Source: Hydrogenophaga sp. IBVHS2 (GTDB lineage: Bacteria; Pseudomonadota; Gammaproteobacteria; Burkholderiales; Burkholderiaceae_C). From it: a DNA stretch of 64,000 nt. The notes beneath the pieces are model-generated. The model was not told the origin of the DNA. It did not search any database and saw only the letters and a program-made list of their open reading frames with translations. The position numbers and the translations under genes are program-made. Below are positions 1 through 8,733 of this stretch, piece after piece. The stretch spans positions 41,821 to 105,820 of the forward strand of contig NZ_NFUT01000004.1 in NCBI RefSeq assembly GCF_002127215.1, written 5' to 3'. Position 1 is the first letter of the stretch; every line of letters begins with the position of its first letter.

Positions 1-575
1 ACCGCGACCGCCTGACCCTGGTGCATGTGCTCTCTCGCCAGGCGCAGGAGGTGCCGCTGCTCGAAGGCCGCATCGACGGCGACAAGGTGCGCGCCCTGCT
101 GTCCACCCTGCTGCCGGTGCCCAGCCTGGACGAGGTGTTCATCTGCGGCCCGGAGGCCATGATCGACGCCACCGAGACCGCGCTGCGCGAGGCCGGCGTC
201 AGGCCCGAGCGCATCCACACCGAACGCTTCAGCAGCGGCGCTGCGCCGGCCCCGGTCCGGCCGCGGCGCGAGGCGCATGCGGCCGACGGCTCCGGCAGCG
301 TGGCTCTGACCGTGCTGCTCGACGGCAAGGCCCACCAGCTGCGCATGGAACCCGACGAGCATGTGCTGGACGTGGCGCTCGATGCCGGACTCGACCTGCC
401 CTGGTCCTGCCGGGGCGGCGTGTGCTGCACCTGCCGCGCCAAGGTGATGGAGGGCGCGGTGGTGATGGACAAGAACTTCACCCTGGAGCCGTGGGAAGCC
501 GAGCAGGGCTTCGTGCTCAGCTGCCAGGCCCGGCCCACCACCGACCGGGTGGTGGTGAGCTTCGACGAGCGCTGA
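1..575 (+). CDS. paaE: Phenylacetate-CoA epoxidase reductase subunit PaaE, C-terminal part (5' end outside window)
   Basis: Open from the first bases of the window in frame 3 and ending at the TGA at 573-575, so the N-terminal FAD domain lies outside. What remains is the end of the NAD-binding domain (FICGPEAM motif) and a complete C-terminal plant-type [2Fe-2S] ferredoxin domain with the ligand pattern CRGGVCCTCRAKV followed by a later Cys in VLSCQA. This order, reductase first and ferredoxin last, fits PaaE. That subunit passes electrons from NADPH to the di-iron PaaA subunit of the ring-1,2-phenylacetyl-CoA epoxidase. The rest of a paa operon is expected to the left. Another ferredoxin-reductase of the same fold is possible but less likely. 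Confidence 0.85.
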   Translation, partial: RDRLTLVHVLSRQAQEVPLLEGRIDGDKVRALLSTLLPVPSLDEVFICGPEAMIDATETALREAGVRPERIHTERFSSGAAPAPVRPRREAHAADGSGSVALTVLLDGKAHQLRMEPDEHVLDVALDAGLDLPWSCRGGVCCTCRAKVMEGAVVMDKNFTLEPWEAEQGFVLSCQARPTTDRVVVSFDER

Positions 576-600
576 CGCGCCCGTCGCAGGCCCGCGTCAG
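572..600. terminator. Inverted repeat shared by two convergent stop codons
   Basis: CTGACGCG at 572-579 is mirrored by CGCGTCAG at 593-600, giving a perfect 8-base stem with a 13-base loop. The stem contains the paaE stop codon and, on the other strand, the stop of the ompW-like gene. A bidirectional transcription stop is plausible from the position. There is no T-run on either side, so it is not a textbook intrinsic terminator. Confidence 0.35.
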
Positions 601-1196
601 AAACGCCAGCCCAGACCCACGCCGACCAGCACCGGGTCGATCTTGAAGGTGCCGGCACGGGCACCACCGGCGAACACGTCGGTCTGGATGTAGACCTTCT
701 TCACTTCGATGTTGAAGTACAGGTCCTTGGCGAGCGGAATGTCCACGCCCACCTGCAGTGCGCCGCCCCAGCTGTTGCGGTCGATGGTCGCGCCCCCGTT
801 CAACAGGTTCACCGAGCTGAAGCGCGTGTAGTTCACGCCCGCGCCCACATAGGGCTTGATGCCGCTGGCGGTGTTGAAGTGGTACTGCAGCGTGAGGGTG
901 GGCGGCAGGTGCTTGAGGGTGCCGATGGCCGTGCCGTTGGACGACACGGTCTGTTTCTGCGGCACGGTGAGCACCAGCTCGGCCGCCAGGTTGGGGGTGA
1001 AGAAGTACGAAAAATCGACTTCCGGCAGCGTCTTGTTGTTGATGGTCAGGCCCAGGCCGGTGCTGTCCTTGTTGGACGAATCGAGGTGCACCGCGCGGGC
1101 ACGGACCAGCAGATCGCCGGCCTGGAAGTCCTGGGCGAAGGTGGTGCCACCAGCCAGCAGGAGGGCCGTGGCCAGGGCGAGAGAAGAGCGTTTCAT
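597..1196 (-). CDS. ompW: OmpW family outer membrane protein
   Basis: A 199-residue protein starting at MKRSSLALA, chosen because it gives a clean signal peptide (hydrophobic LALATALLLAGG, cleavage expected after TFA). The reading frame is open further upstream but without a second plausible leader. The mature part alternates short amphipathic strands, contains KPYVGAGVNYTRF typical of OmpW, and ends in the aromatic GLGWRF expected of a beta-barrel recognised by the BAM machinery. OmpW forms a small eight-stranded barrel with a hydrophobic channel, and in enterics responds to oxygen and osmotic conditions. An FNR-like box lies about 120 bases upstream. Converges with paaE, only 21 bases away. 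Confidence 0.85.
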   Translation of the reverse strand: MKRSSLALATALLLAGGTTFAQDFQAGDLLVRARAVHLDSSNKDSTGLGLTINNKTLPEVDFSYFFTPNLAAELVLTVPQKQTVSSNGTAIGTLKHLPPTLTLQYHFNTASGIKPYVGAGVNYTRFSSVNLLNGGATIDRNSWGGALQVGVDIPLAKDLYFNIEVKKVYIQTDVFAGGARAGTFKIDPVLVGVGLGWRF

Positions 1197-1312
1197 GGCG
1201 TTGTATGGATCGGTCCGGGAACATTCCCGCGCTCCATTACAGGGGCCCTGCCGCACCGGTTTGTTGCGCTGCATCAAACCGACCGGCACAGGTGGGCGGC
1301 GGCCTGCCGCCG

Positions 1313-1330
1313 GTTTGACCCAGGTCAAAC
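1313..1330 (-). promoter_or_regulatory. FNR/ANR-like box upstream of ompW
   Basis: GTTTGACCCAGGTCAAAC is a perfect 18-base palindrome. Its centre TTGAC-N4-GTCAA matches the FNR family pattern TTGAY-N4-RTCAA. It lies upstream of the ompW-like gene and just beyond the rlpA stop. A weaker related sequence, TTGCGCTGCATCAA, sits near 1264-1277. E. coli ompW is known to be FNR-controlled, which supports the reading, but binding here is inferred. Confidence 0.55.
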
Positions 1331-1331
1331 C

Positions 1332-1745
1332 TCAGTCGCGCAGCAGTATCACCGGCGCCACACCGGCCCTCAGCAGACCGATGCGGGTGGCCGCCGCCCG
1401 GCTCAGGTCGATCACGCGGCCGCCGATGTGGGGTCCCCGGTCGTTGATGCGCACCACCACCTCCTGGCCGTTGGCCGGATTGCGCACCCGCACCAGGGTG
1501 CCGAACGGCAGGGTGCGGTGGGCGGCGGTGAGGGCATTGGGATCGAAGGTCTCGCCGCTGGCGGTCTTGCGCCCCTGAAACCCATCGCCATACCAGGACC
1601 CGATGCCGCGCTCGATCTCGCGCGGGTCGGTGCGCTCGGCGGCGGGCGGAACCGCCGGCACCGGCACCGGTGCCCGCGTGGCACAACCCGCCAGCCACAA
1701 CGCCGGCATCAGCACACCCCACAGCAGGACACGGTGCGTGGCCAT
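1332..1745 (-). CDS. rlpA: RlpA-like septal ring lipoprotein (double-psi beta-barrel)
   Basis: A 137-residue protein with a lipoprotein signal: a hydrophobic segment ending in LAGC, with Cys21 as the lipidated residue. After a Pro-rich stretch comes the RlpA barrel, with the family signatures GIGSWYG, RKTASGETFD, TAAHRTLPFGT, NDRGPH and VIDLSRAAA. RlpA proteins are outer-membrane lipoproteins that act on peptidoglycan, in some species as lytic transglycosylases on denuded glycan at the septum. This one lacks the SPOR domain found in longer homologues, so septal targeting is not assured. It lies 7 bases downstream of metF on the same strand and may be at the end of that transcript. Confidence 0.85.
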   Translation of the reverse strand: MATHRVLLWGVLMPALWLAGCATRAPVPVPAVPPAAERTDPREIERGIGSWYGDGFQGRKTASGETFDPNALTAAHRTLPFGTLVRVRNPANGQEVVVRINDRGPHIGGRVIDLSRAAATRIGLLRAGVAPVILLRD

Positions 1746-1752
1746 GGCAGCG

Positions 1753-2583
1753 TCAGAGCGGCTGCAGGCGCTGGACGATCTCCAGCGTGGCCGCGCTCTG
1801 GTTCATGGTGTAGAAGTGGATCGCCGGCACGCCGCCGTTGCGCAGCTGGTCGCACAGGTCGGTCACCACGTCGAGGCCGAAGGCGCGGATGGACGCGGCG
1901 TCGTCACCGAAGGACTGCAGGCGCAGCCGGATCCAGCGCGGGATCTCGGCGCCGCAGGCATCCGAGAAGCGCATCAGCTGGGTCGAGCTGGTGATGGGCA
2001 TGATGCCCGGCACCACCGGCACGTCGGCACCGAGCCGGTAGGCGTCGTCCACGAACCGGAAGTAGGCGTCCGAGTTGTAGAAGTACTGGGTGATGGCCGA
2101 GTTCGCGCCGGCCTTGACCTTGGCGGCGAAGGCCTGCAGGTCGGACTCGGGCGAGCGGGCCTGCGGGTGCACCTCGGGGTAGGCCGCCACCTCGATGTGG
2201 AAGTCCGAGCCGGTCTCGGCGCGGATGAAGGCCACCAGGTCGCTGGCGTACTGGAACTCGCCACCGGCCCCGTACCCGCTGGGCAGGTCGCCGCGCAGGG
2301 CCACCAGGCGCTTCACGCCCATGGCCTTGAGGGTGGCCAGCTGCTCGCGCACCGAGGCCCGTGTGGCACCGATGCACGAGAAGTGCGAGGCCGCGTCCAC
2401 GCCCTCGGCCAGGATCTCGCGCACCGTGCCGAAAGTGCCTTCCTGGGTGGAGCCGCCGGCGCCATAGGTCACCGAGCAGAACTCGGGCTGCAGGGCATAC
2501 AGCTGCCGGCGCACGCCACGCAGCTTCTCGGCCCCTTCGGGCGTCTTGGGCGGAAAGAATTCAAGACTGATGGGCAGGCTCAC
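1753..2583 (-). CDS. metF: Methylenetetrahydrofolate reductase
   Basis: A 276-residue protein of the usual bacterial MetF length. It opens with SLPISLEFFPPKTPEG, where the EFFPPK segment carries the catalytic Glu, and includes SVTYGAGGS and the later HFYTMN near the C-terminus. MetF reduces 5,10-methylene-THF to 5-methyl-THF with FAD, feeding methionine synthase. The start is a GTG (CAC at 2581-2583 on the plus strand) overlapping the tlyA stop as GTGA, which implies translational coupling. Together with tlyA and ahcY it forms a one-carbon/methyl-cycle cluster: AhcY clears the product inhibitor SAH and MetF supplies the methyl group to remake methionine. Confidence 0.95.
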   Translation of the reverse strand: MSLPISLEFFPPKTPEGAEKLRGVRRQLYALQPEFCSVTYGAGGSTQEGTFGTVREILAEGVDAASHFSCIGATRASVREQLATLKAMGVKRLVALRGDLPSGYGAGGEFQYASDLVAFIRAETGSDFHIEVAAYPEVHPQARSPESDLQAFAAKVKAGANSAITQYFYNSDAYFRFVDDAYRLGADVPVVPGIMPITSSTQLMRFSDACGAEIPRWIRLRLQSFGDDAASIRAFGLDVVTDLCDQLRNGGVPAIHFYTMNQSAATLEIVQRLQPL

Positions 2584-3329
2584 AGAGGCCTCCTGACAAA
2601 AACAAAGAACTCGCGGTTGCCGTCACCCCCGGTGATCGGGCTGTCGAAGTAGTCGCGCAGCTCCAGCCCCAGGGCCGTGAGTGCGTCGGTGATGCGCTGG
2701 CGCACCAGCGGGTAGCTCTCGGCGCTGCGCACCAGGCCCCCCTTGCCGATGTGGGAGGGCTGCAGCTCGAACTGCGGCTTGACCAGCATCAGGCCGTGTC
2801 CGCCCGGTGCCATCAGGGGCACCAGCGCCGGCCAGACCAGGGTCTGCGAAATGAACGACAGGTCGCCCACCAGCAGATCGAACAGCGGCGGCACGCCCAC
2901 GGCGGCGGGCGTCAGATCGCGGGCATTGAGGTGCTCGATGCACACCACGCGCGCATCGCTGCGCAAGCTGGGGTGCAGCTGACCCGAACCCACGTCCACA
3001 CCCACGACCTGCGCCGCACCGCGCTGCAGCAGGCAGTCGGTGAAGCCGCCGCTGCTCTGCCCCACATCGAGGCAGCGCAGCCCGGCCACCGGCAGGCCCA
3101 CGTGGTTCAGCGCGCCGTCGAGCTTGAGGCCACCGCGCGAGACGAAACGCGTCTCGGCGCTGTCCACCAGCTCGAGTTCGGCCGACTCCGGCACCTCCTC
3201 GCCATTCTTGGTGACGGTGCGCCACACGCCGCCCGGCAGGCGCCAGCGCACACCGGCAGCCACCAGGCGCTGCGCCTGCGACCGCGAGGCCGCCAGCGCA
3301 CGTTCCACCAGAAGCTGGTCCACCCTCAT
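2580..3329 (-). CDS. tlyA: TlyA family rRNA methyltransferase / hemolysin-like protein
   Basis: A 249-residue protein starting at MRVDQLLVERALAASRSQAQRLV, an S4 RNA-binding domain at the very N-terminus, followed by an FtsJ-like Rossmann methyltransferase domain (LDVGQSSGGFTDCLLQRGA, then VGVDVGSGQLH). In TlyA proteins these domains 2'-O-methylate rRNA. The name hemolysin is historical. The frame is open upstream, but the S4 start at 3329 fits the family and the longer N-terminus would run into a repeat. Located between ahcY and metF, suggesting transcription with the methyl-cycle genes. Confidence 0.85.
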   Translation of the reverse strand: MRVDQLLVERALAASRSQAQRLVAAGVRWRLPGGVWRTVTKNGEEVPESAELELVDSAETRFVSRGGLKLDGALNHVGLPVAGLRCLDVGQSSGGFTDCLLQRGAAQVVGVDVGSGQLHPSLRSDARVVCIEHLNARDLTPAAVGVPPLFDLLVGDLSFISQTLVWPALVPLMAPGGHGLMLVKPQFELQPSHIGKGGLVRSAESYPLVRQRITDALTALGLELRDYFDSPITGGDGNREFFVFVRRPL

Positions 3330-3344
3330 GCGAACACAGACCGT

Positions 3345-3432
3345 TTCGTCCGGGGTACCGTGGGTCCGGCTCCGCCGGCCCGCTGGCACCGCCCCCTGGG
3401 GGGTGACGCCGAAGGCGGCGCGGGGGGGACCA
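3345..3432. repeat. GC-rich hairpin repeat between tlyA and ahcY
   Basis: This gap carries several short palindromes in a row: CCGGC-TCC-GCCGG at 3366-3378, the C5/G6 run CCCCCTGGGGGG at 3392-3403, and GCCG-AAGG-CGGC at 3408-3419, followed by a G-run. The pattern looks like a repetitive extragenic element. I recall very similar sequences at many gene ends in Comamonadaceae genomes but cannot verify that here. It begins directly at the ahcY stop and could stabilise or end the ahcY transcript. Confidence 0.5.
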
Positions 3433-4866
<1,434 letters not shown>

Positions 4867-4893
4867 GTTTTCGCTCCGGATTGAGGGGTTGAG

Positions 4894-4935
4894 CCACCGG
4901 CCGGGCGAAAAAAAAGCCCATCGCACAACCAGTGG
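4894..4935 (-). promoter_or_regulatory. ahcY: Expression-platform hairpin between SAH aptamer and ahcY start
   Basis: Read as RNA from the minus strand, CCACTGG (4935-4929) can pair with CCGGTGG (4900-4894) with one G-U pair. Inside it GGGC and GCCC (4919-4916 and 4906-4903) close on a loop made almost wholly of U. The outer stem begins immediately after the aptamer's last pseudoknot strand, so alternative pairing between aptamer and hairpin is possible. It is not followed by a U-run, so control of translation or processing is at least as likely as termination. Confidence 0.45.
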
Positions 4936-5017
4936 ATGAGCGTCGTTGCAGAACAGTCCGAGCCTCACGCCCCGCGCCATGCTGCTGCATGGGGGGAACG
5001 CTGCAACGCTCCTCGGA
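4934..5017 (-). promoter_or_regulatory. S-adenosylhomocysteine (SAH) riboswitch aptamer
   Basis: On the minus strand the leader of ahcY contains CCGAGGAGCGTTGC (5016-5003), then a variable hairpin, GAGGCTCGG (about 4965-4957), a linker, and GCAACGACGCTC (4949-4938). CCGAG pairs with CTCGG to form P1. The segment GAGCG..TGC pairs with GCAACGACGCTC to form the family pseudoknot. These are the conserved blocks of the SAH aptamer, a class known upstream of ahcY in beta- and gammaproteobacteria that turns the gene on when SAH binds. Confidence 0.92.
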
Positions 5018-5093
5018 AGCCGTTGATTGTAGCGGCCGGGGTCCATTCCCGTCCATTCGAGGGGGTTGCCCCTGTGAGAAACTGCCGCGCTCC

Positions 5094-6344
5094 ATGCAGA
5101 CTGTCCCCATTTCGTCGACCGGCCCCGCCGTGCCACCACCACCCCAGGCCCGCCTGGGCCTGCTGGCCATCTTCGGCAGCACCTTTCTGGAACTGGTGGG
5201 CTACTTCATGCTCACGCCGCTGCTGATCCTGCGGCTCAAGGACGGCGGCGTGTCCACCGCACTGGCCGGGGTGTTTGCCGCCACCGGCTGGCTGGGCGTG
5301 TTCCTGATGACGCCATTTGCCTCGGCCGTCACCCGCCGCCTGGGCCGACGTCCCACCCTGTGGCTCGCGGCCCTCATTCCCACCGTGGCCACCGCCGGCT
5401 TTGCGCTGTCGCCGCTGCTGGGCGTGTGGTTCGTGCTCAAGCTGGCGGCCGGCATGGCCTCCGGCCTGCGCTGGGTGCTGGCCGAGGCGGTGGTGGCCGA
5501 GTTCTCGCCGCCGGGTCAGCGCGGCCGGTATGTGGGCCTGTTCGAGACCATGGTGGGCATCACCTTCGTGGTCGGCCCGGCCCTGCTGGCCTGGATCGGG
5601 CCGCAGAACGATGCCGCCATCTGGACCGCCCTGGGCTTCATGGCCGCCGGCCTGGTGTGGAGCCTGATCATTCCGCGCCTGCCACCCGCAGCCGATGCGC
5701 ACGAGGCCCGGGTCGGTCTGGGCGGCGTGTGGCACGCGGTGCTGGCCCACCCCATGGTCATGGCGGTGGGCTTCGTGGGCGGCTTCTTTGAAAGCGGCCT
5801 GACCGCCATCCTGCCGCTCTACGGTCTGGCCCTGGGCCTGGGCGCCACGCTGGCCGCCCTGCTGGTGTCGGCCAGCGGGCTGGGCAGCGCCCTGATGATG
5901 CTGCCCGCCGGCCTGCTGGCCGACCGCATGGGCCACCACCCCCAGCAGCGCTGGGGCAACGAGGCCCAGGCGCGGCACACATTGATGCGGGTCTGTGCCT
6001 GGATCACGCTGGGCGCCACCGTGGTCATCCCTTTCGTGGCCGGGACGCCCTGGCTGGCGGCACCGGTGGCCTTTGTCTGGGGCGGGGCCGGCGGCTGTCT
6101 GTACACCCTGGCCATGATCGACATCGGCTCACGCGAGGAAGGCATCACCCTGGTCAACAGCACCGCCGTGCTGGTGCTCAGCTACACCCTGGGCGGCGTG
6201 CTGGCGCCGGTGCTGGGCGCAGCGGCCCTGCAATGGGCGCCCGCCCTGGGATTCCCGGTGTTGCTGCTGGCGGTGGCGGCGCTGGGCGTGTGGCTGCTGC
6301 GGGAACCCGGGGTGCCCCGCGCCACTCCATCGTCCACCGACTGA
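5094..6344 (+). CDS. MFS family transporter
   Basis: A 416-residue protein beginning [10 protein letters not shown], chosen because the open frame upstream overlaps the ahcY riboswitch on the other strand and has no hydrophobic character. It contains about twelve hydrophobic segments starting at residue 18 ([18 protein letters not shown]). A basic cytoplasmic loop [15 protein letters not shown] after helix 3 matches the major facilitator signature. The substrate cannot be told from sequence. Neighbouring plus-strand genes follow within 10 bases, so this may head a short operon with the small membrane protein. The start lies about 75 bases from the divergent riboswitch. Confidence 0.85.
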   Translation: MQTVPISSTGPAVPPPPQARLGLLAIFGSTFLELVGYFMLTPLLILRLKDGGVSTALAGVFAATGWLGVFLMTPFASAVTRRLGRRPTLWLAALIPTVATAGFALSPLLGVWFVLKLAAGMASGLRWVLAEAVVAEFSPPGQRGRYVGLFETMVGITFVVGPALLAWIGPQNDAAIWTALGFMAAGLVWSLIIPRLPPAADAHEARVGLGGVWHAVLAHPMVMAVGFVGGFFESGLTAILPLYGLALGLGATLAALLVSASGLGSALMMLPAGLLADRMGHHPQQRWGNEAQARHTLMRVCAWITLGATVVIPFVAGTPWLAAPVAFVWGGAGGCLYTLAMIDIGSREEGITLVNSTAVLVLSYTLGGVLAPVLGAAALQWAPALGFPVLLLAVAALGVWLLREPGVPRATPSSTD

Positions 6345-6354
6345 AAGGAACCGC

Positions 6355-6738
6355 ATGGCCCTGCCCTGGATCGCCGCGCTGAAGTACATCCCCTGGGGCG
6401 ACGTGATCGAGCACGCGCCCAAGGTGCTGAATGCCGCCCGCAAGCTGATGGAGCGGCAGAGCGCCACCCCCGCGCCGGTGGTGCCGCCCGGCCCGCCCCT
6501 GGACCCGAACGCCGAACCGCCCAGCCTGGGCGAGCTGCGCAACCGCCTGATCGAAGCCCGCCAGCTCATCGACCAGCAGGCCGCGGTGCAGCAGCAGACC
6601 GCCCAGATGGTGACCGAACTGGCGGAGCAGAACGCCCGCCTGGTGGACGCGGTGAACAAGCTGCGCCTGCGCACCCGCATGCTGATCTGGGCGGTGCTGG
6701 CGCTGAGTGCTGGGTTGGTGGCACTGCTGCTGCGCTGA
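6355..6738 (+). CDS. Small coiled-coil protein with C-terminal membrane anchor, unknown function
   Basis: A 127-residue protein preceded by a good AAAGGA ribosome site 10 bases after the MFS gene. Residues 1-40 are amphipathic (KYIPWGDVIEHAPKVLNAARKLMERQ). A Pro-rich linker (PAPVVPPGPPLDPN) follows. Residues about 60-105 are Glu/Gln/Arg-rich with heptad spacing (NRLIEARQLIDQQAAVQQQTAQMVTELAEQ). The end is a single membrane helix, MLIWAVLALSAGLVALLL. This suggests a tail-anchored inner-membrane protein with a cytoplasmic coiled coil. I do not recognise the family. Short spacing suggests co-expression with the transporter. Confidence 0.75.
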   Translation: MALPWIAALKYIPWGDVIEHAPKVLNAARKLMERQSATPAPVVPPGPPLDPNAEPPSLGELRNRLIEARQLIDQQAAVQQQTAQMVTELAEQNARLVDAVNKLRLRTRMLIWAVLALSAGLVALLLR

Positions 6739-6845
6739 ACCGGGGGGCGGCCCGACCATGATGATTCCATCAAGAATTCGATCCGCCGCGAATCCGTGAA
6801 CCGGGGTTTGTCACGAAGGGGCTCCCATCACTCTCCCCTCCGTTC

Positions 6846-8351
6846 ATGATCTCCGGAACCCCCCAGACGCCCCCGAACTCCCGCACCGCGGTCCGCACAC
6901 AGGGCAGGACCACCACCATCGGTTGCCCTTTGCCACCACCGCTGGGCGCCGATGAGTCCCTCCTGAAGGACATACGCGAAGACATCGCGCGGACACTGCG
7001 GTCCAAAGGCACGCCATTCCTGTCCGTGACGGCCACACGCTCCGGGGTGCATGACATCGAGATCGAATTGCCCGGTCATGCCGAGGTCCCCGAATGGATC
7101 GACCCCTACCTCGCCGGCCTGGATGTTCTGGTCGAACTGCTGGGTGTCAACCCGTCGGTGATTCCCCATCTGGGCAGCGCGAACCCTGACCTTGCTCTGG
7201 CCTTGCAGCAGCTGGGACGGGGCCAGCCGCTGACATCCATGGCGTGCCGGTTCCTGTGCCACCTCGCAGCCGACCTGATGCACCACGGACAGGCCGAATC
7301 GGCGCTCGAACTGCTCCAGCGCCTGCCGGAGGCCGAAAGGATCCGCCACTGTGTGCACGCGTTCGGGGATCTCATCCACCCGATCAGCCACAGCAGCCTG
7401 ACAACCTGCGCCCGGAAGGCGGGCACCGTGCGTGCGCTGGGACACATGGTGGCCGTGGCCCTCCATGTCCACCGCCAGAACCCGGACGCATCGGCAGACA
7501 CCATCGACCGGCTTGCACGAGCGTCGCAGCGCCTCATGGCCCCGGCCCTGACCACGCAGGAAACGCTGGCGCTCGATGCGCTTCACTCCCGCCAGCCGTC
7601 CGGGCCGAAGCACGAGGCCGCCCAGCAGGTCGGCAACACGCTGATCGGCCATTTCGGGCTGCCGCCTGCGTGCATGGGCACCCTGGACCGGATGCTCAAG
7701 ACCGAACCTCCGGTCGAATGGGACAGCGTCGCGTCCGGTCTGGAGCGACTGGCCAAGGGAATCGAGATCACGCCGGCGCAGGCCCAGGCCGTCGTCCGTT
7801 TCGTCGAACGGCTGATCGTCCAGCTCGTCGAGGACAGGGGTGGCTTCAACGGACTCGCACAGGCCCTGCAGGGAACGCTGAAGCTGCTGGAAAGCCTGGC
7901 ACAGGCCCATCCGTCATGCCTGGCTCACGACCCGACCCCGGCACAGACCTTGGCCGACACGGCAAGCCTCTCCGAGGGCCTTCTGAAGCCGGCCATGCAG
8001 TTCATCGCGTTCGGGGCCGACCCTTTCATGGGGGGTCTGCGGAAACTGCTGCAAGCCCTGCTCGACCAGGGCCCACCACACGACGCTGCAACGACCACCA
8101 AGGCCCTCCTGGCCCTGCTGGACCGGATTCCCGTCAGCTATCTGGCGGGCCACCTCTACCAGTTGTTCGCACCCGCACACAAAGACAACCCCTTCATCCG
8201 GCAGATCGTCGCCTGGCCGGATCCGGCCCTGCGCGCCGGTCTGTCGGTCAAGCTGAAAGAAGCGGCCGTCCATGCACAAACGATGGGGCTGGAGAACATG
8301 GTTCTCAACGCAACGATCGAGTTCGAGGGCCGGCTGGAACGCGGCGGGTGA
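6846..8351 (+). CDS. Uncharacterised 501-residue protein, helical, no recognised domain
   Basis: I do not recognise this protein. The first 35 residues are rich in Pro, Thr and Ser (GTPQTPPNSRTAVRTQGRTTT) and look disordered. The rest reads as many amphipathic helices rich in Leu and Ala (LDVLVELLGV, LALALQQLGRG, ALELLQRLPEAERI, LLKPAMQFIAFGADP), which could be a helical-repeat fold. There is no signal peptide, no membrane segment and no obvious catalytic motif. The plus strand runs from a weak start without a clear ribosome site. The disordered Ser/Thr/Pro leader followed by helices resembles type III secreted proteins in general, but that is only a guess. It stands 107 bases from the upstream gene and faces the aceE-like operon. 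Confidence 0.75.
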   Translation: MISGTPQTPPNSRTAVRTQGRTTTIGCPLPPPLGADESLLKDIREDIARTLRSKGTPFLSVTATRSGVHDIEIELPGHAEVPEWIDPYLAGLDVLVELLGVNPSVIPHLGSANPDLALALQQLGRGQPLTSMACRFLCHLAADLMHHGQAESALELLQRLPEAERIRHCVHAFGDLIHPISHSSLTTCARKAGTVRALGHMVAVALHVHRQNPDASADTIDRLARASQRLMAPALTTQETLALDALHSRQPSGPKHEAAQQVGNTLIGHFGLPPACMGTLDRMLKTEPPVEWDSVASGLERLAKGIEITPAQAQAVVRFVERLIVQLVEDRGGFNGLAQALQGTLKLLESLAQAHPSCLAHDPTPAQTLADTASLSEGLLKPAMQFIAFGADPFMGGLRKLLQALLDQGPPHDAATTTKALLALLDRIPVSYLAGHLYQLFAPAHKDNPFIRQIVAWPDPALRAGLSVKLKEAAVHAQTMGLENMVLNATIEFEGRLERGG

Positions 8352-8402
8352 TGCCGGTCGACGGCCACAGCCCATGATCCGCAGTCGCACCCGCGCAGCG
8401 GT

Positions 8403-8723
8403 CTAGCCGGGGTCCCGCTGCAGATCGGCGTCGCACCCGCTGCCGGCCGATATCCAGCGCCGCGCCAGCCGCCGCAGCAGCGGCGCGGCCCAGGTCCAGC
8501 GCGGACCCAGCACGGCGGCGGTGTCGGTCAGCAGGCCGCAGCGGTATTGCGCGGCATCGGCCTGCCAGCGCAGCGCATCGCACGCACCGGTGCGTTTGCG
8601 CGAGATCACCATGCCCACCGGGCACGGCTCGGCCAGGCAGCACAGGCCGCAGCCGTTGCAGGGCTGGCCCAGTGCCGGCTTGGGGGGCGCTTCGGGGTGG
8701 ATGTGGATGACGACCGGTTGCAC
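8403..8723 (-). CDS. Small Cys-rich (ferredoxin-like) protein
   Basis: A protein of about 106 residues. The likely start is GTG at 8723, ten bases after the stop of the E1 gene. The frame is open further upstream, but there it only overlaps that gene. It contains CNGCGLCCLAEPCPVG near residue 25, then CDALRW and YRCGLL. The Cys spacing suggests a metal site (Fe-S or zinc) like small Cys-cluster proteins found in proteobacteria. The C-terminus is Arg-rich (LLRRLARRW). The function is unknown. Position suggests co-transcription with the dehydrogenase upstream. Confidence 0.7.
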   Translation of the reverse strand: MQPVVIHIHPEAPPKPALGQPCNGCGLCCLAEPCPVGMVISRKRTGACDALRWQADAAQYRCGLLTDTAAVLGPRWTWAAPLLRRLARRWISAGSGCDADLQRDPG

Positions 8724-8733
8724 CCCTGGCAGC

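Noticed and set aside
7244..8377. Alternative-frame 377-codon plus-strand frame within the 501-residue gene
   Set aside because: Pro/Arg/Gly-rich composition of a shadow frame; the overlapping frame gives a longer, regular helical protein.
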